From Bradyrhizobium prioriisuperbiae (GTDB taxonomy: Bacteria > Pseudomonadota > Alphaproteobacteria > Rhizobiales > Xanthobacteraceae): DNA of 64,000 nt. The stretch is from the NCBI RefSeq assembly GCF_032397745.1, contig NZ_CP135921.1:6870501-6934500 (forward strand). Direction: 5' to 3'. The position numbers and the translations under genes were made by a program. Position 1 is the first letter of the stretch. Each line of letters begins with the position of its first letter. Positions 1-8,812 of the stretch are shown here, piece after piece. The notes under the pieces are model-generated. The model made no database searches. It was not told where the DNA came from and was given only the letters and a program-made list of their open reading frames with translations.

Positions 1-827
1 CGGGCCAGGTCCTTGTGGCCGGTGATGCCGCCGAGCGCCAGCCGATAGTAGACGCCGGCTTCGACGCCATGTCCCTCGCCGACCTCGACCGCCTGGAACG
101 CGATGTCGTTGGTATCTTCCAGCACGGGGATGCGCCCGGCTCCGTCGAACGCGACATTGAACTTCCGCGGCAGCCCATACAGCGCACGGTCGTTCAGGAT
201 ATGAAAATGCCATTCGCGCGCATGCGGCCGGGTGTCTAGCAGCTCCTGCGGATCGATCCCCGCCGTCGGCGTCCCCGTCACGTTGCGGATGTTGTCCGCG
301 CCGGAGCCGCGCGAGCACAGGCCGAGATCCTGCAGGCCTTCGATCACGTTGATCGCATTCTTCGGCTCGATCTCTCGGATCTGCAGGTTGGCGCGGGTGG
401 TGACATGGGCGTAGCCGCCGGCGAACTGCTCGGCGATATCGGCCACGCCGGCAAACTGCCAGTGCTTGAGAATCCCGTTCGGAATCCGCATCCGGCACAT
501 ATAGGAGCTCTGCGTCGGCGCCACGTAAAAGATGCCGTAATAACGCCAGCGGAAGTTGTCCGCCGGCTTCGGCGCCGCGTTGCCATGGGCCTGGGCTACG
601 AGACGCGGATAGGCATCGAAGGGATGTTCGTCGCGTTTGATTTTTTCCTGCTCATTGAGCTTGCCACCGGCAGCGACGGTGCGGTCCTGCGCCTTCAGAT
701 GAATCGCATCGGGGCCGACAGGCTCGGAGCGTGCCGGCGCCGCGGTCCGTGCCAGCCGCGATGCGCCGAGCCCGGAGACGAAACCTTCGAGATAACGTTT
801 CTGGTCGGGAGAGAAATCGCCGGACAT
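1..827 (-). CDS. nirA: ferredoxin-type nitrite reductase (partial, C-terminus beyond window)
   Basis: The visible 275 N-terminal residues match the NirA/sulfite reductase family, which reduces nitrite to ammonium with siroheme and a 4Fe-4S cluster in the cytoplasm. The half-domain signature is clear around residues 120-180 (HWQFAGVADIAEQFAGGYAH, then TTRANLQIRE and NIRNVTGTP). The cluster-binding cysteines lie in the part outside the window. The ATG is 2 nt downstream of the stop of the FAD oxidoreductase gene, so the two are translated from one operon and probably pass electrons from NAD(P)H to nitrite. The family call is firm; the exact electron donor is inferred from the neighbour. Confidence 0.85.
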   Translation of the reverse strand, partial: MSGDFSPDQKRYLEGFVSGLGASRLARTAAPARSEPVGPDAIHLKAQDRTVAAGGKLNEQEKIKRDEHPFDAYPRLVAQAHGNAAPKPADNFRWRYYGIFYVAPTQSSYMCRMRIPNGILKHWQFAGVADIAEQFAGGYAHVTTRANLQIREIEPKNAINVIEGLQDLGLCSRGSGADNIRNVTGTPTAGIDPQELLDTRPHAREWHFHILNDRALYGLPRKFNVAFDGAGRIPVLEDTNDIAFQAVEVGEGHGVEAGVYYRLALGGITGHKDLA

Positions 828-829
828 GG

Positions 830-2044
830 TTATGCGGCTCGTTTCTCGGCCAGAGCGCGGCCGAACATCAGGTCATCGCGAATCGTGCCGACCGGCGCGG
901 CGGTACGGATCAGGTCCAGGTACCAGAGTGCATCCTGGGTATCTCCAACCAGCACGGCACCGGTCAGCCGGTCGTTCTCGACCACCAGCTTCTTGTAGGT
1001 GGCGAGCCGGGCATCACGCAGCACGATGGTCTCGCTGGTCTGGCTGCCAAGGAAATCGCCGGCCGAGAACACATTGACGCCCGACACTTTCAGATTGGTG
1101 GCGACTACGCTTCCCTCATACTGTGCGCCGCCCTCGCCGAGCACGTTGGCCAGCACCCGCGCCTGCTCATAGGCGGGCTCCACCAGCCCGTAGCAGGTGC
1201 CACGATGTTCGGCGCATTCGCCGAGTGCGTAGACACCGGCGACCGAAGTCTGCATCCGGTCGTCGACCACGATGCCGCGGTTGACCGTGAGGCCCGCCTC
1301 TTTGGCCAGGCCCGCATTGGGGCGGATGCCGGCGGCGAAGATCACCGCATCGGTGGGAATGGTCGAACCGTCGGCAAACGTGATGCCTTCGACAGCCGTC
1401 TCGCCCACGATATGCGAGGTGCTGGCCTCCAGCATCACCTTGACGCCCTTGGCCTCGACCAGGCGCTTGAGCAGTGCGCCGGCCGGGGTGTCGAGCTGCC
1501 GCTCCATCAGGCGGTCCATCAAATGCACCAGCGTGACGGCCGATCCGGCCTTTGCCAGCCCGTAAGCCGCCTCCAGCCCGAGCAGGCCGCCGCCGATCAC
1601 CACCACGCGTTTTTTGTCGGCGGCAAGCCGCAGCAGCAGGTCGACATCGCGGCTGTCGCGGAACGTGTGCACGCCATCGAGTTGCGCGCCCGGCACGTTC
1701 AGCCGCAGCGCCTGTGATCCCGTGGCGAACACCAGCTTTGCGAACGGCACGCAGCGGCCATCGGCGAGCTGCACGGTCCGGTTATCGACATCGACCGCTG
1801 TCGCCGCCTGTCCATAACTCAGCGTAACGCCGCGGTCGCGCCACCATTGCGCGGGTTTCAGCTCGATGTCGGCGGAGGCGACGTCGCCGGCCAGCACCGA
1901 CGACAGCAGCACCCGGTTATACGCGAGCCGAGGCTCGTCGCCGATGATCGCCACCGCATATTTGCCGAGCGCGCGCTTGGCGAGCTCTTCCGCCAGCCTC
2001 GCGGCCGCCATGCCGTTGCCGATGATGACAAGAGGTTCACTCAT
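830..2044 (-). CDS. NirB-like FAD/NAD(P)H oxidoreductase of nitrate assimilation
   Basis: 404 residues with two Rossmann dinucleotide-binding motifs: an FAD motif at the N-terminus (VIIGNGMAAARLAEEL) and an NAD(P)H motif near residue 147 (RVVVIGGGLLGLEAAYG), plus an FAD-closing motif GVYALGECAEHRG near residue 275. This corresponds to the reductase part of NirB or to rubredoxin/ferredoxin reductases, without the siroheme and BFD iron-sulfur domains. It lies between the nitrate transporter ATPase gene (24 nt gap) and nirA (2 nt gap). The inferred role is to supply electrons to the assimilatory nitrite and/or nitrate reductase. Not a full NirB. Confidence 0.85.
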   Translation of the reverse strand: MSEPLVIIGNGMAAARLAEELAKRALGKYAVAIIGDEPRLAYNRVLLSSVLAGDVASADIELKPAQWWRDRGVTLSYGQAATAVDVDNRTVQLADGRCVPFAKLVFATGSQALRLNVPGAQLDGVHTFRDSRDVDLLLRLAADKKRVVVIGGGLLGLEAAYGLAKAGSAVTLVHLMDRLMERQLDTPAGALLKRLVEAKGVKVMLEASTSHIVGETAVEGITFADGSTIPTDAVIFAAGIRPNAGLAKEAGLTVNRGIVVDDRMQTSVAGVYALGECAEHRGTCYGLVEPAYEQARVLANVLGEGGAQYEGSVVATNLKVSGVNVFSAGDFLGSQTSETIVLRDARLATYKKLVVENDRLTGAVLVGDTQDALWYLDLIRTAAPVGTIRDDLMFGRALAEKRAA

Positions 2045-2068
2045 GAGGGCCGCCTCGTTCTGTAATGA

Positions 2069-2863
2069 TTACGCCGCTTCCACGAAGCGGTGACGCTCAT
2101 AGAGGAACTCAAGCACGCGCTGCCTGCACTTGAGATAAGTCGCATTCGACGCCAGTTCGAGCCGCTTGCGCGGATGCGGCAGCGGCACCTCCAGCACCTC
2201 GCCGATCCGGGCGCTGGGGCCGTTGGTCATCATCACGATCCGGTCCGACAGCAGCACGGCCTCGTCGACGTCGTGGGTGATCATCATCACCGTGTTGTTG
2301 AGCTTCTGGTGCAGCGCCATCACCGAGTCCTGCAGATGCGCGCGGGTCAGCGCGTCGAGCGCGCCAAACGGCTCGTCGAGCAGCAGCACCTTCGGCTCCA
2401 TGGCCAGCGCGCGCGCGATGCCGACACGCTGCTTCATGCCGCCGGAGATTTCCGCCGGCCGCTTATCCTTGGCGTGCGCCATCTGCACCAGATTGAGGTT
2501 GTGCATGGTCCAGGCATCGCGCTCCGCCCGGCTCTTGGTGCGGCGGAACACTTTGTCGACGCCGAGCCGGACGTTGTCGTAGACCGTCAGCCACGGCAGC
2601 AGGCTGTGGTTCTGGAACACCACGGCGCGATCCGGCCCCGGCGAATTCACCTCGCGGTTCTCCAGCAACACACCGCCATTGGTCGCCGGCGTCAGTCCGG
2701 CGACGATGTTCAGCAGCGTCGATTTTCCGCAACCGGAATGGCCGATGATCGAGACGTATTCGCCCTGGGTGATGGTCAGGTTGATATCCTTGAGGACCTC
2801 GGTCGTGGCCTGGCCGCGGGTGAAGGTCTTGTCGATGTGATCGAGCTTGAGATAGGCGTGCAT
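2069..2863 (-). CDS. nrtD: nitrate ABC transporter ATP-binding protein
   Basis: 264-residue ABC ATPase of the nitrate/sulfonate/taurine type. Visible motifs are Walker A (GHSGCGKSTLL), the signature (ISGGMKQRVGIARALA), Walker B (VLLLDEPFGALDAL) and the switch region (MMITHDVDEAVLLSDRI). It is a single-domain ATPase without the NrtA-like C-terminal regulatory extension of cyanobacterial NrtC. The gene follows the permease gene by 13 nt in the nrtA-nrtB-nrtD operon. Substrate specificity is inferred from the flanking nitrite reductase and NasS/NasT genes. Confidence 0.9.
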   Translation of the reverse strand: MHAYLKLDHIDKTFTRGQATTEVLKDINLTITQGEYVSIIGHSGCGKSTLLNIVAGLTPATNGGVLLENREVNSPGPDRAVVFQNHSLLPWLTVYDNVRLGVDKVFRRTKSRAERDAWTMHNLNLVQMAHAKDKRPAEISGGMKQRVGIARALAMEPKVLLLDEPFGALDALTRAHLQDSVMALHQKLNNTVMMITHDVDEAVLLSDRIVMMTNGPSARIGEVLEVPLPHPRKRLELASNATYLKCRQRVLEFLYERHRFVEAA

Positions 2864-2876
2864 GACAATTCCCTTC

Positions 2877-3770
2877 TCAGTTGTTGGCCGTGCCGTGGGT
2901 TACGATGGTGGCGATCAGCGCAATGATGCGATCGAGCACGAAGCCGATGACGCCGACATAGAACAGCGCCAGGATGATTTCGCTGATGTGCGAGGAATTC
3001 CACGCGTCCCAGATGAAGAAGCCGATGCCGACGCCGCCGATCAGCATTTCCGCGGCCACGATCGCGAGCCATGACAGGCCGATGCCGATGCGCAGGCCGG
3101 TGAAGATGTAGGGCGCCGCCGACGGGAGCATCACCTTGCTGAAGAACTCAAGCGGATTGAGTTGCACCACCGCGGCGACATTGCGATAGTCCTGCGGGAT
3201 ATTGCGGATGCCGACCGCGGTGTTGATGATGATCGGCCAGATCGAGGTGATGAAGATCACGAAGATCGCCGAGGGCTGGCCGTCGCGGAACGCCGCCAGC
3301 GACAGCGGCAGCCAGGCCAGCGGCGGAATGGTACGCAGCACCTGGAAGATCGGATCGAGGCCGCGCATCGCCCACACCGACTGGCCGACCAGGGTGCCGA
3401 GCCCGACGCCGGCGATCACCGACAGCGAATAGCCCAGCGCAACGCGCTGCAGGCTGGCGGACAGATGCCAGAACAGGCCCTTGTCGATGCCGCCGCGGTC
3501 GTAAAACGGATCGAGGATCAGCTCTTTGGTATCGCGCAAGACTTTCGACGGCGGCGGCAGCGTCGCGCCGGCCTTGCGGCACAACAGCTCCCACACCACC
3601 AGGAACAAGGCGATGACGATGACCGGTGGAATCACGCGCACCGACGCTTCCCGGGCAAACTTCACGAGCTTCTCGGTCAATGGCGGCCGCTTCGGGGTGA
3701 TGGTCAGGATCGGCGCGGATACCGCCGGAATTTCCGTCGCGGGCTCGGTCTTCAGCGCGGTCATATTCAT
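2877..3770 (-). CDS. nrtB: nitrate ABC transporter permease
   Basis: 297-residue inner-membrane protein with hydrophobic segments typical of the NrtB/SsuC/TauC permease family, beginning with a strong segment near residues 50-65 (VIPPVIVIALFLVVWELL). The EAA-type cytoplasmic loop is seen around VAAVVQLNPLEFFSKVMLP, where the ATPase would dock. It sits between the binding-protein gene (62 nt gap containing a hairpin) and the ATPase gene. Together with NrtA and NrtD it would import nitrate. Assignment to nitrate rather than another anion rests on context. Confidence 0.9.
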   Translation of the reverse strand: MNMTALKTEPATEIPAVSAPILTITPKRPPLTEKLVKFAREASVRVIPPVIVIALFLVVWELLCRKAGATLPPPSKVLRDTKELILDPFYDRGGIDKGLFWHLSASLQRVALGYSLSVIAGVGLGTLVGQSVWAMRGLDPIFQVLRTIPPLAWLPLSLAAFRDGQPSAIFVIFITSIWPIIINTAVGIRNIPQDYRNVAAVVQLNPLEFFSKVMLPSAAPYIFTGLRIGIGLSWLAIVAAEMLIGGVGIGFFIWDAWNSSHISEIILALFYVGVIGFVLDRIIALIATIVTHGTANN

Positions 3771-3799
3771 GTTTCAAACGTCTCCAAATTCAAAAAGGG

Positions 3800-3826
3800 C
3801 GGACCGCCCACAGAGAGGGCGGTCCG
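3800..3826 (-). terminator. hairpin between nrtA and nrtB (attenuating terminator or mRNA stabiliser)
   Basis: A perfect 10-bp inverted repeat (cggaccgccc / gggcggtccg) with a 7-nt loop fills the nrtA-nrtB gap. In the minus-strand transcript it is followed by CCC and then five U. Such hairpins behind the binding-protein gene of ABC operons commonly lower expression of the permease relative to the binding protein. The function is inferred. Confidence 0.65.
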
Positions 3827-3832
3827 GGTTGA

Positions 3833-5161
3833 TCAGACGTCGACGCGCTTGATGGAGAGCGACTTCAGGTACGCGGCCGGATTTTCCGGATCGAACACCT
3901 TGCCATCGAAGAAGGTTTCCTTGCCGCGCGAGGTCGATGTCGGAATGTCGGACGCGGCGACGCCGAGTTCCTTGGCCGCCTCCCGCCACAGGTCCTCGCG
4001 GTTGACCTTGGCGATCAATGCTTTGGCATCATAGTTCGCCTCGTACTTGCCCCAGCGGATATCTTCGGTGATGAACCAGAGGTCGTGGCTCTGGAACGGA
4101 TAGGACGCCTGATCCTTCCAGAACCGCATCTGCTGCGGGCTGTTTTCGACCACGCGGCCGGTGCCGTAGTCGAACTTGCCCTTCATCCGATCGGTGACGT
4201 CCTCGACCGGCACGTTGATCCACTGGCGCTTGGCGCAGATCGCCGCGGTTTCTTCGCGGTTCTCCATCTTCTCGCACCACTGCTGGGCTTCCATCACCGC
4301 CATCAGCAGCGCCTTCGCGGCCTTCGGATACTTGTCCACGAACGCAGCCCGAAGACCGAACGACTTCTCGGGGTGTTTGTCCCAGAGTTCACCGGTGGTG
4401 AGCGCCGTGTAGCCGATGTCCTGATGGATCAATTGCAGATTCCAGGGCTCGCAGACGCAGAAGCAGTCCATGGTGCCGACCTTCATGTTCGCCACCATCT
4501 GGGCCGGCGGAACCACGATGGTCTCGATGTCCTTGTCGGGGTCGATGCCGCCGGCGGCCAGCCAGTAGCGGATCCACAGATCGTGGGTGCCACCGGGAAA
4601 CGTCATGGCCGCCTTGATGGCCTTGCCGGAGGCTTTCTTCTTTTCGAGCGCCGGCTTGAACGGCGTGGTGTCGACGCCGATCTTGAGATCGCTGTATTCC
4701 TTGGCGACCGAGATGCACTGGCCGTTCAGGTTGAGGCGCGCCAGGATGTACATCGGCGTCGGCACGTTATTCTGGGTCACCTTGCCCGCGGAGATCAGGT
4801 AGGGCATCGGGGTCAGGATATGCGCGCCGTCGATGCCGTTGCCCTCGGAGCCCAGCACCAGGTTGTCGCGCGTGGTGCCCCACGAGGCCTGCTTCTGCAC
4901 CTCGACATCGGGCATGCCGTATTTGGCAAAGAGGCCCTTTTCCTTCGCGACGAACAGCGGCGACGCATCGGTCAGCGCGATGAAGCCGAGTTTGGCTCCC
5001 TTCACTTCCGGCCCGGCGCCTTGCGCAAACGCGCCGCCGGGAAAGTTCAGCTTGATGGATGCAAGCAGCGCGGCGGTGCCTGCCCCGGCTTTGATCAGTG
5101 TGCGCCGATTGACGCCACGGCCGTTCGATCCCTCGTTGGATCCTTTGGTGGTTGTCGTCAT
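3833..5161 (-). CDS. nrtA: nitrate ABC transporter substrate-binding protein (Tat-exported)
   Basis: 442 residues of the NrtA/CmpA family of periplasmic nitrate/bicarbonate-binding proteins. The N-terminus carries a twin-arginine motif followed by a hydrophobic stretch (NRRTLIKAGAGTAALLASI), so export through Tat is expected. The start at 5161 is preferred to an upstream in-frame one because AAGGAAAA lies about 8 nt ahead and the upstream 23 codons would push the Tat motif inward. It is the first gene of the transporter operon and has a structured leader with a sigma-54-type promoter. It is a paralogue of the cytoplasmic sensor NasS at 5510-6682. Confidence 0.92.
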   Translation of the reverse strand: MTTTTKGSNEGSNGRGVNRRTLIKAGAGTAALLASIKLNFPGGAFAQGAGPEVKGAKLGFIALTDASPLFVAKEKGLFAKYGMPDVEVQKQASWGTTRDNLVLGSEGNGIDGAHILTPMPYLISAGKVTQNNVPTPMYILARLNLNGQCISVAKEYSDLKIGVDTTPFKPALEKKKASGKAIKAAMTFPGGTHDLWIRYWLAAGGIDPDKDIETIVVPPAQMVANMKVGTMDCFCVCEPWNLQLIHQDIGYTALTTGELWDKHPEKSFGLRAAFVDKYPKAAKALLMAVMEAQQWCEKMENREETAAICAKRQWINVPVEDVTDRMKGKFDYGTGRVVENSPQQMRFWKDQASYPFQSHDLWFITEDIRWGKYEANYDAKALIAKVNREDLWREAAKELGVAASDIPTSTSRGKETFFDGKVFDPENPAAYLKSLSIKRVDV

Positions 5162-5237
5162 CTTGTCCGTTTTCCTTTTCCGGTGTGGCCCAAATTCACT
5201 GCTGCCGGTCCGGTCTCTCATCTCGCCCAAAACGACA

Positions 5238-5271
5238 AATGCCGCCCCCGGCTGAAACCACCTACGGCGGC
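5238..5271 (-). terminator. leader terminator upstream of nrtA
   Basis: In the minus-strand transcript GCCGCC (5271-5266) can pair with GGCGGC (5246-5241), followed by AUUUGUCGUUUU. The same right arm (GCGGCAUU, 5245-5238) is an exact 8-nt complement of AAUGCCGC inside the upstream hairpin (5292-5285), so two mutually exclusive folds exist. This is the architecture expected of a NasT-controlled antitermination leader. Read by eye, no folding energy computed. Confidence 0.55.
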
Positions 5272-5281
5272 TCCCTCCAGG

Positions 5282-5315
5282 ACAGCGGCATTGCTGCTTG
5301 GTCCTCCAGCGGACC
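5282..5315 (-). promoter_or_regulatory. tandem hairpins, candidate NasT (ANTAR) binding RNA
   Basis: Two adjacent hairpins on the minus strand, each with a six-base loop: GGTCC-gctgga-GGACC (5315-5300) and GCAGC-aatgcc-GCTGT (5297-5282), 2 nt apart. ANTAR proteins recognise paired hexaloop hairpins with A at loop position 1 and G at position 4. The second loop fits fully; the first has G at position 1 but the conserved G at 4. The position, between the promoter and the leader terminator of nrtA and with nasT nearby, supports the call. Confidence 0.6.
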
Positions 5316-5347
5316 GTCGGCCTTCGTCTCAGCCTGCCAAGCTTTAT

Positions 5348-5363
5348 TCAAACTCCGTGCCAG
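5348..5363 (-). promoter_or_regulatory. sigma-54-type promoter of the nrtA operon
   Basis: The minus strand reads cTGGCACggagtTTGA, matching the -24/-12 consensus TGGCAC-N5-TTGC with one mismatch in the -12 box. The transcript would begin near 5337 and have a leader of about 175 nt containing the hairpins and terminator. Sigma-54 with NtrC control is the established pattern for nitrate assimilation operons in proteobacteria. No clear NtrC site pair was identified upstream. Confidence 0.65.
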
Positions 5364-5509
5364 TTTTAGAATGCGTCTAAGTCTTTGAATAAATTATAGT
5401 TCAAAGAATCAGCCGGCGGCGCGCAGCTCGTCAGCGCGGCTGTCCGATTTGCAGAAAGGTTGATTTTTGTGCAGCGCGCAATAATTAGGCAGCGCGAAAA
5501 ACGATCCCG

Positions 5510-6682
5510 TCAGGTTGGCGGCCGCCGCCTGATCACGAACGAGCCAAGGTGCCCGGCAATGTCGTTGGGATCGAACGCCGGTCCCGCGAACGCACCGATC
5601 CCGTCCCCGACGACCCGCGCGGGCGCCGAAGCACCGATCGCCGCATCGTAGAGATCGGGCCGGAACACCGACTTCGCAATCCGCAGGGCCTCGGTCGTGG
5701 CGGCGGTTTGCCCCCAGCGCACCATCTGGGCGTAGAGCCAGGCGGCCTGCACCGGATCGGGTCGCGCCGCATCTTCGCGACCGACCAGAAGATAGCGGCC
5801 GCTTTCCCGGATCCTGCCGTCCGGAGACACCTTCAAGCGGCCGTCGAGGGTGCGGCGAATGACTTCGGCATCGACACCGATCCGCTCGGGAGCGGCAAGG
5901 ATGTCGGCCGCCACCGCGCGGTTCTCCGGCTTCTCGATAAAGGCGGCGGCGCGCTGACAGGCGCGCACCAGCGCGGCGACGGTATCGGGGTTGTCATCGG
6001 CCCAGCGCTGGCGCACCGCCAGCACCTTCTCGGCCGCGCGCACCAGAATGTCGGAGACGAAATGCAGGATATGGCCGACGCCGAGATCGACCGCGATCGA
6101 ATTCCAGGGCGCACCGACACAGAACGCATCGACATGGCCATTGGCCAGGCTGTCCACCATGTAGGGCGGCGGCAGCACCACCAGGCGGACGTCCTCGTCG
6201 GGATCGACGCCGCCCGCCGCCATCCAGAACCGCAACTGATAATTGTGGGTGGAGAATGGAAACGTCATGCCGAAAGTCAGCGGCTCCAGCCCGTTGTCCC
6301 GTCGCGCCGCGACGACACGAGCAAGCGCCTTTGCTGTCGCCATCGGGTCGGTCGTCTCACCCTCGATCTGCGCCATGATCGCCGCATGCAGCGCCGGCGA
6401 AATGGTAATCGCGTTGCCGTTCACGCCCAGCGTGAAGGGGGCCGCGATCGGCACTTTGACGTGGCCGAGGCCTAGGCTCGAGGCGATGGCGACCGGCGCC
6501 AGCAGGTGGGCGGCGTCGAACAGCCCGAGATTGAGCTTGTCGCGCACGTTGGACCACGACACTTCGCGCACCAGCGTGACGTCGAGCCCCTCCTCCGCCG
6601 CGAATCCCTTGTCGACCGCGACAATCAGCGCGGCGGCATCGACCAGGGGAATGAACCCGACACGCAGGGACTTGCTGCTCAT
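5510..6682 (-). CDS. nasS: cytoplasmic nitrate sensor, NrtA-like
   Basis: 390 residues of the NrtA/CmpA fold beginning directly with the mature part (LRVGFIPLVDAAALIVAVDK) and without a signal peptide, so the protein is cytoplasmic. In known systems NasS binds nitrate or nitrite and, when empty, sequesters the antiterminator NasT. Its start overlaps the nasT stop by 4 nt (ATGA), the usual nasT-nasS coupling. It is separated from nrtA by the structured leader at 5162-5509. Function is strongly supported by the overlap with an ANTAR gene. Confidence 0.88.
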   Translation of the reverse strand: MSSKSLRVGFIPLVDAAALIVAVDKGFAAEEGLDVTLVREVSWSNVRDKLNLGLFDAAHLLAPVAIASSLGLGHVKVPIAAPFTLGVNGNAITISPALHAAIMAQIEGETTDPMATAKALARVVAARRDNGLEPLTFGMTFPFSTHNYQLRFWMAAGGVDPDEDVRLVVLPPPYMVDSLANGHVDAFCVGAPWNSIAVDLGVGHILHFVSDILVRAAEKVLAVRQRWADDNPDTVAALVRACQRAAAFIEKPENRAVAADILAAPERIGVDAEVIRRTLDGRLKVSPDGRIRESGRYLLVGREDAARPDPVQAAWLYAQMVRWGQTAATTEALRIAKSVFRPDLYDAAIGASAPARVVGDGIGAFAGPAFDPNDIAGHLGSFVIRRRPPT

Positions 6683-7266
6683 TTCAACATCTCCGCGGCC
6701 GTGATGATCGACTGCGCGATGTCGGCGATCTTCTTCTTCTCGCGCATCGCGGTCGATCGCATCAGCACATAAGCTTCGTCTTCGGTCAGGCCCTTGAGTT
6801 TCATCAGCAGGCCCTTGGCGCGGTCGATGACCTTGCGCTCTTCCAGCGCTGACTTGGTACGGTCGAGTTCGTCCTGCAGCCGCGCGAACGCGTTGAAGCG
6901 CGAGATGCAGAGATCCAGCACCGGCTTGATCCGCTCTTTTTTTAGGCCGTCGACGATATAGGCCGAGACCCCGGCATCGACCGAGGCCTGGATCGAGGCG
7001 GAATCGCTCTGGTCGACGAACATCGCGATGGGACGCCGGACAGCCCGGCTGACCTGGAACATCTGTTCCAGCACGTCGCGGCTGGGGTTTTCGAGGTCGA
7101 TCACGATCACGTCCGGATCGATGGCGTAGATGCGGGCCAGGAGATTCTGCATCTCGCTGATATGCTCAACGGTGGTAAATCCAGCCTCCCGCAACCCCTC
7201 CTGCAGGATGGCTGCCCGGATCGGACTTTCGTCGACAATCACGATCTTGGTCGATTCCGCCGGCAT
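6679..7266 (-). CDS. nasT: ANTAR-domain antiterminator of nitrate assimilation
   Basis: 195 residues: an N-terminal receiver-like domain (KIVIVDESPIRAAILQEGL, with DPDVIVIDLENP at the usual phospho-site region) and a C-terminal ANTAR RNA-binding domain (residues about 135-190; RAKGLLMKLKGLTEDEAYVL then a MRSTAM...KKKIADIAQ helix). NasT binds paired hairpins in leader RNAs to prevent termination and is held inactive by NasS. It is the first gene of the nasT-nasS pair. The likely target is the nrtA leader at 5241-5315. Confidence 0.9.
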   Translation of the reverse strand: MPAESTKIVIVDESPIRAAILQEGLREAGFTTVEHISEMQNLLARIYAIDPDVIVIDLENPSRDVLEQMFQVSRAVRRPIAMFVDQSDSASIQASVDAGVSAYIVDGLKKERIKPVLDLCISRFNAFARLQDELDRTKSALEERKVIDRAKGLLMKLKGLTEDEAYVLMRSTAMREKKKIADIAQSIITAAEMLK

Positions 7267-7279
7267 CCAATGCTCTTTT

Positions 7280-7294
7280 ACCGGATAAACCGGT
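7280..7294. promoter_or_regulatory. inverted repeat upstream of nasT
   Basis: ACCGG-ataaa-CCGGT is an exact 5-bp inverted repeat, 13 nt upstream of the nasT start and between divergent nasT and rimO. It could be an operator or part of a promoter; no regulator is assigned. Confidence 0.3.
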
Positions 7295-7439
7295 CATAAT
7301 GGCCATGTTTGTCGCAACCAGGCGCATCATTGGGCCCGACGGGTCCTATTCCGCTCCGGCGCGCGGCCAAGGACCTTAACTGGCCTTGAAATCAACGGTA
7401 ATCAAGGCTAGCCCTCCGGTTCTAACCGGATGGAGAATG

Positions 7440-8765
7440 ATGGACAAGGGCGTCGCGCCAAAAGTCAGTTTCGTGTCCTTGGGGTGCCCCAAGGCGCTGG
7501 TGGATTCCGAGCGCATCATCACGCGGCTGCGCGCGGAAGGCTATGAGCTGGCGCGCAAGCACGACGGCGCGGATCTCGTTATCGTCAACACCTGCGGCTT
7601 CCTCGACAGCGCCAAGCAGGAATCGCTCGGCGCCATCGGCGAGGCCATGGCCGAGAACGGCAAGGTCATCGTCACCGGCTGCATGGGGGCCGAACCCGAG
7701 CAGATCGAGCAGGCCTACCCCGGCGTGCTGTCGATCACCGGTCCGCAGCAATATGAGAGCGTGCTCGACGCCGTGCACCGCGCCATCCCGCCGCTGCACA
7801 ATCCGCACCTCGATCTGGTGCCGCCGCAGGGCATCAAGCTGACGCCGCGGCACTACGCTTATCTGAAGATTTCCGAAGGCTGCAACAACCGCTGCACCTT
7901 CTGCATCATCCCCAAGCTGCGCGGCGATCTGGTGTCGCGCACCGCCGATGACGTGCTGCGCGAGGCCGAGAAGCTGGTCAATGCCGGCGTCAAGGAATTG
8001 CTGGTGGTGTCGCAGGACACCTCCGCCTACGGCATCGATCTGAAATACGCGCCCTCCAAGTGGAAGGACCGCGAGGTCCGCGCCCGCTTCTATGATCTCG
8101 CCCGAGAGCTCGGTGAACTCGGCGCCTGGGTGCGCCTGCAGTACGTCTACCCCTACCCGCATGTCGACGAAGTCATCGGCCTGATGACCGAAGGCAAGGT
8201 GCTGCCCTACCTCGACATCCCGTTCCAGCATGCGAGCCCCGACGTGCTGAAGCAGATGAAGCGCCCGGCGGCGCAAGACAAGACGCTGGGCCGGATCAAG
8301 GCCTGGCGCGAGCAGTGCCCGGACCTGACCTTGCGCTCCACCTTCATCGTCGGCTTCCCCGGCGAGACCGACGCTGACTTCGCCTATCTCCTGGACTGGC
8401 TCGACGAGGCCGAAATCGATCGCCTCGGCTGCTTCAAGTACGAACCGGTCGGCGGCGCGACGTCCAATGCGCTCGCAAATCCCGTCCCCGACGACATCAA
8501 GACCGAACGCTGGAACGCCCTGATGGCGCGCCAGCAGAAGATCTCTGCGCGCCGCCTCAAGCGCAAGGTCGGCACTCGCCAGCAGGTGATCATCGACGAA
8601 GTCGGCCCGAGCGTCGCCAAAGGCCGCTCCAAGGCGGATGCACCGCAGATCGACGGCAACGTCTACGTCACCAGCCGCCGCCCGCTGCGCGTCGGCGACA
8701 TCGTCACCGCCAAGATCGAGCGCGCCGACGAATACGACCTGCACGGGACCGTGGCGGGGTTCTGA
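7440..8765 (+). CDS. rimO: ribosomal protein S12 methylthiotransferase
   Basis: 441 residues of the MiaB/RimO family, which methylthiolates Asp of ribosomal protein S12. The N-terminal UPF0004 domain shows its three cluster cysteines in [25 protein letters not shown] and [11 protein letters not shown]. The radical-SAM core has [15 protein letters not shown], and a TRAM-like RNA-binding domain ends the protein. [13 protein letters not shown] is diagnostic of RimO over MiaB. ATG codons occur at 7437 and 7440 close to GGAG; 7440 is chosen for spacing. An in-frame TTG at 7386 would add 18 unlikely residues. Divergent from nasT. Confidence 0.93.
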   Translation: MDKGVAPKVSFVSLGCPKALVDSERIITRLRAEGYELARKHDGADLVIVNTCGFLDSAKQESLGAIGEAMAENGKVIVTGCMGAEPEQIEQAYPGVLSITGPQQYESVLDAVHRAIPPLHNPHLDLVPPQGIKLTPRHYAYLKISEGCNNRCTFCIIPKLRGDLVSRTADDVLREAEKLVNAGVKELLVVSQDTSAYGIDLKYAPSKWKDREVRARFYDLARELGELGAWVRLQYVYPYPHVDEVIGLMTEGKVLPYLDIPFQHASPDVLKQMKRPAAQDKTLGRIKAWREQCPDLTLRSTFIVGFPGETDADFAYLLDWLDEAEIDRLGCFKYEPVGGATSNALANPVPDDIKTERWNALMARQQKISARRLKRKVGTRQQVIIDEVGPSVAKGRSKADAPQIDGNVYVTSRRPLRVGDIVTAKIERADEYDLHGTVAGF

Positions 8766-8774
8766 CATCAACGC

Positions 8775-8804
8775 TTGACACCACCTGCCGTTCGGCTGTA
8801 TTGC
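8775..8804 (+). promoter_or_regulatory. candidate sigma-70 promoter for the argD leader
   Basis: TTGACA at 8775-8780 is a perfect -35 box. A weak -10 (TGTATT or TATTGC, about 8797-8804) follows with 16-18 nt spacing. Predicted initiation is around 8810, almost at the ATG of the short Arg-rich frame at 8813. Confidence 0.4.
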
Positions 8805-8812
8805 CGCGCCCC

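Noticed and set aside
5461..5490. NtrC-binding site near tgcagcgcgca upstream of the nrtA promoter
   Set aside because: It does not have the spacing and length of the NtrC consensus; no pair of sites was found.
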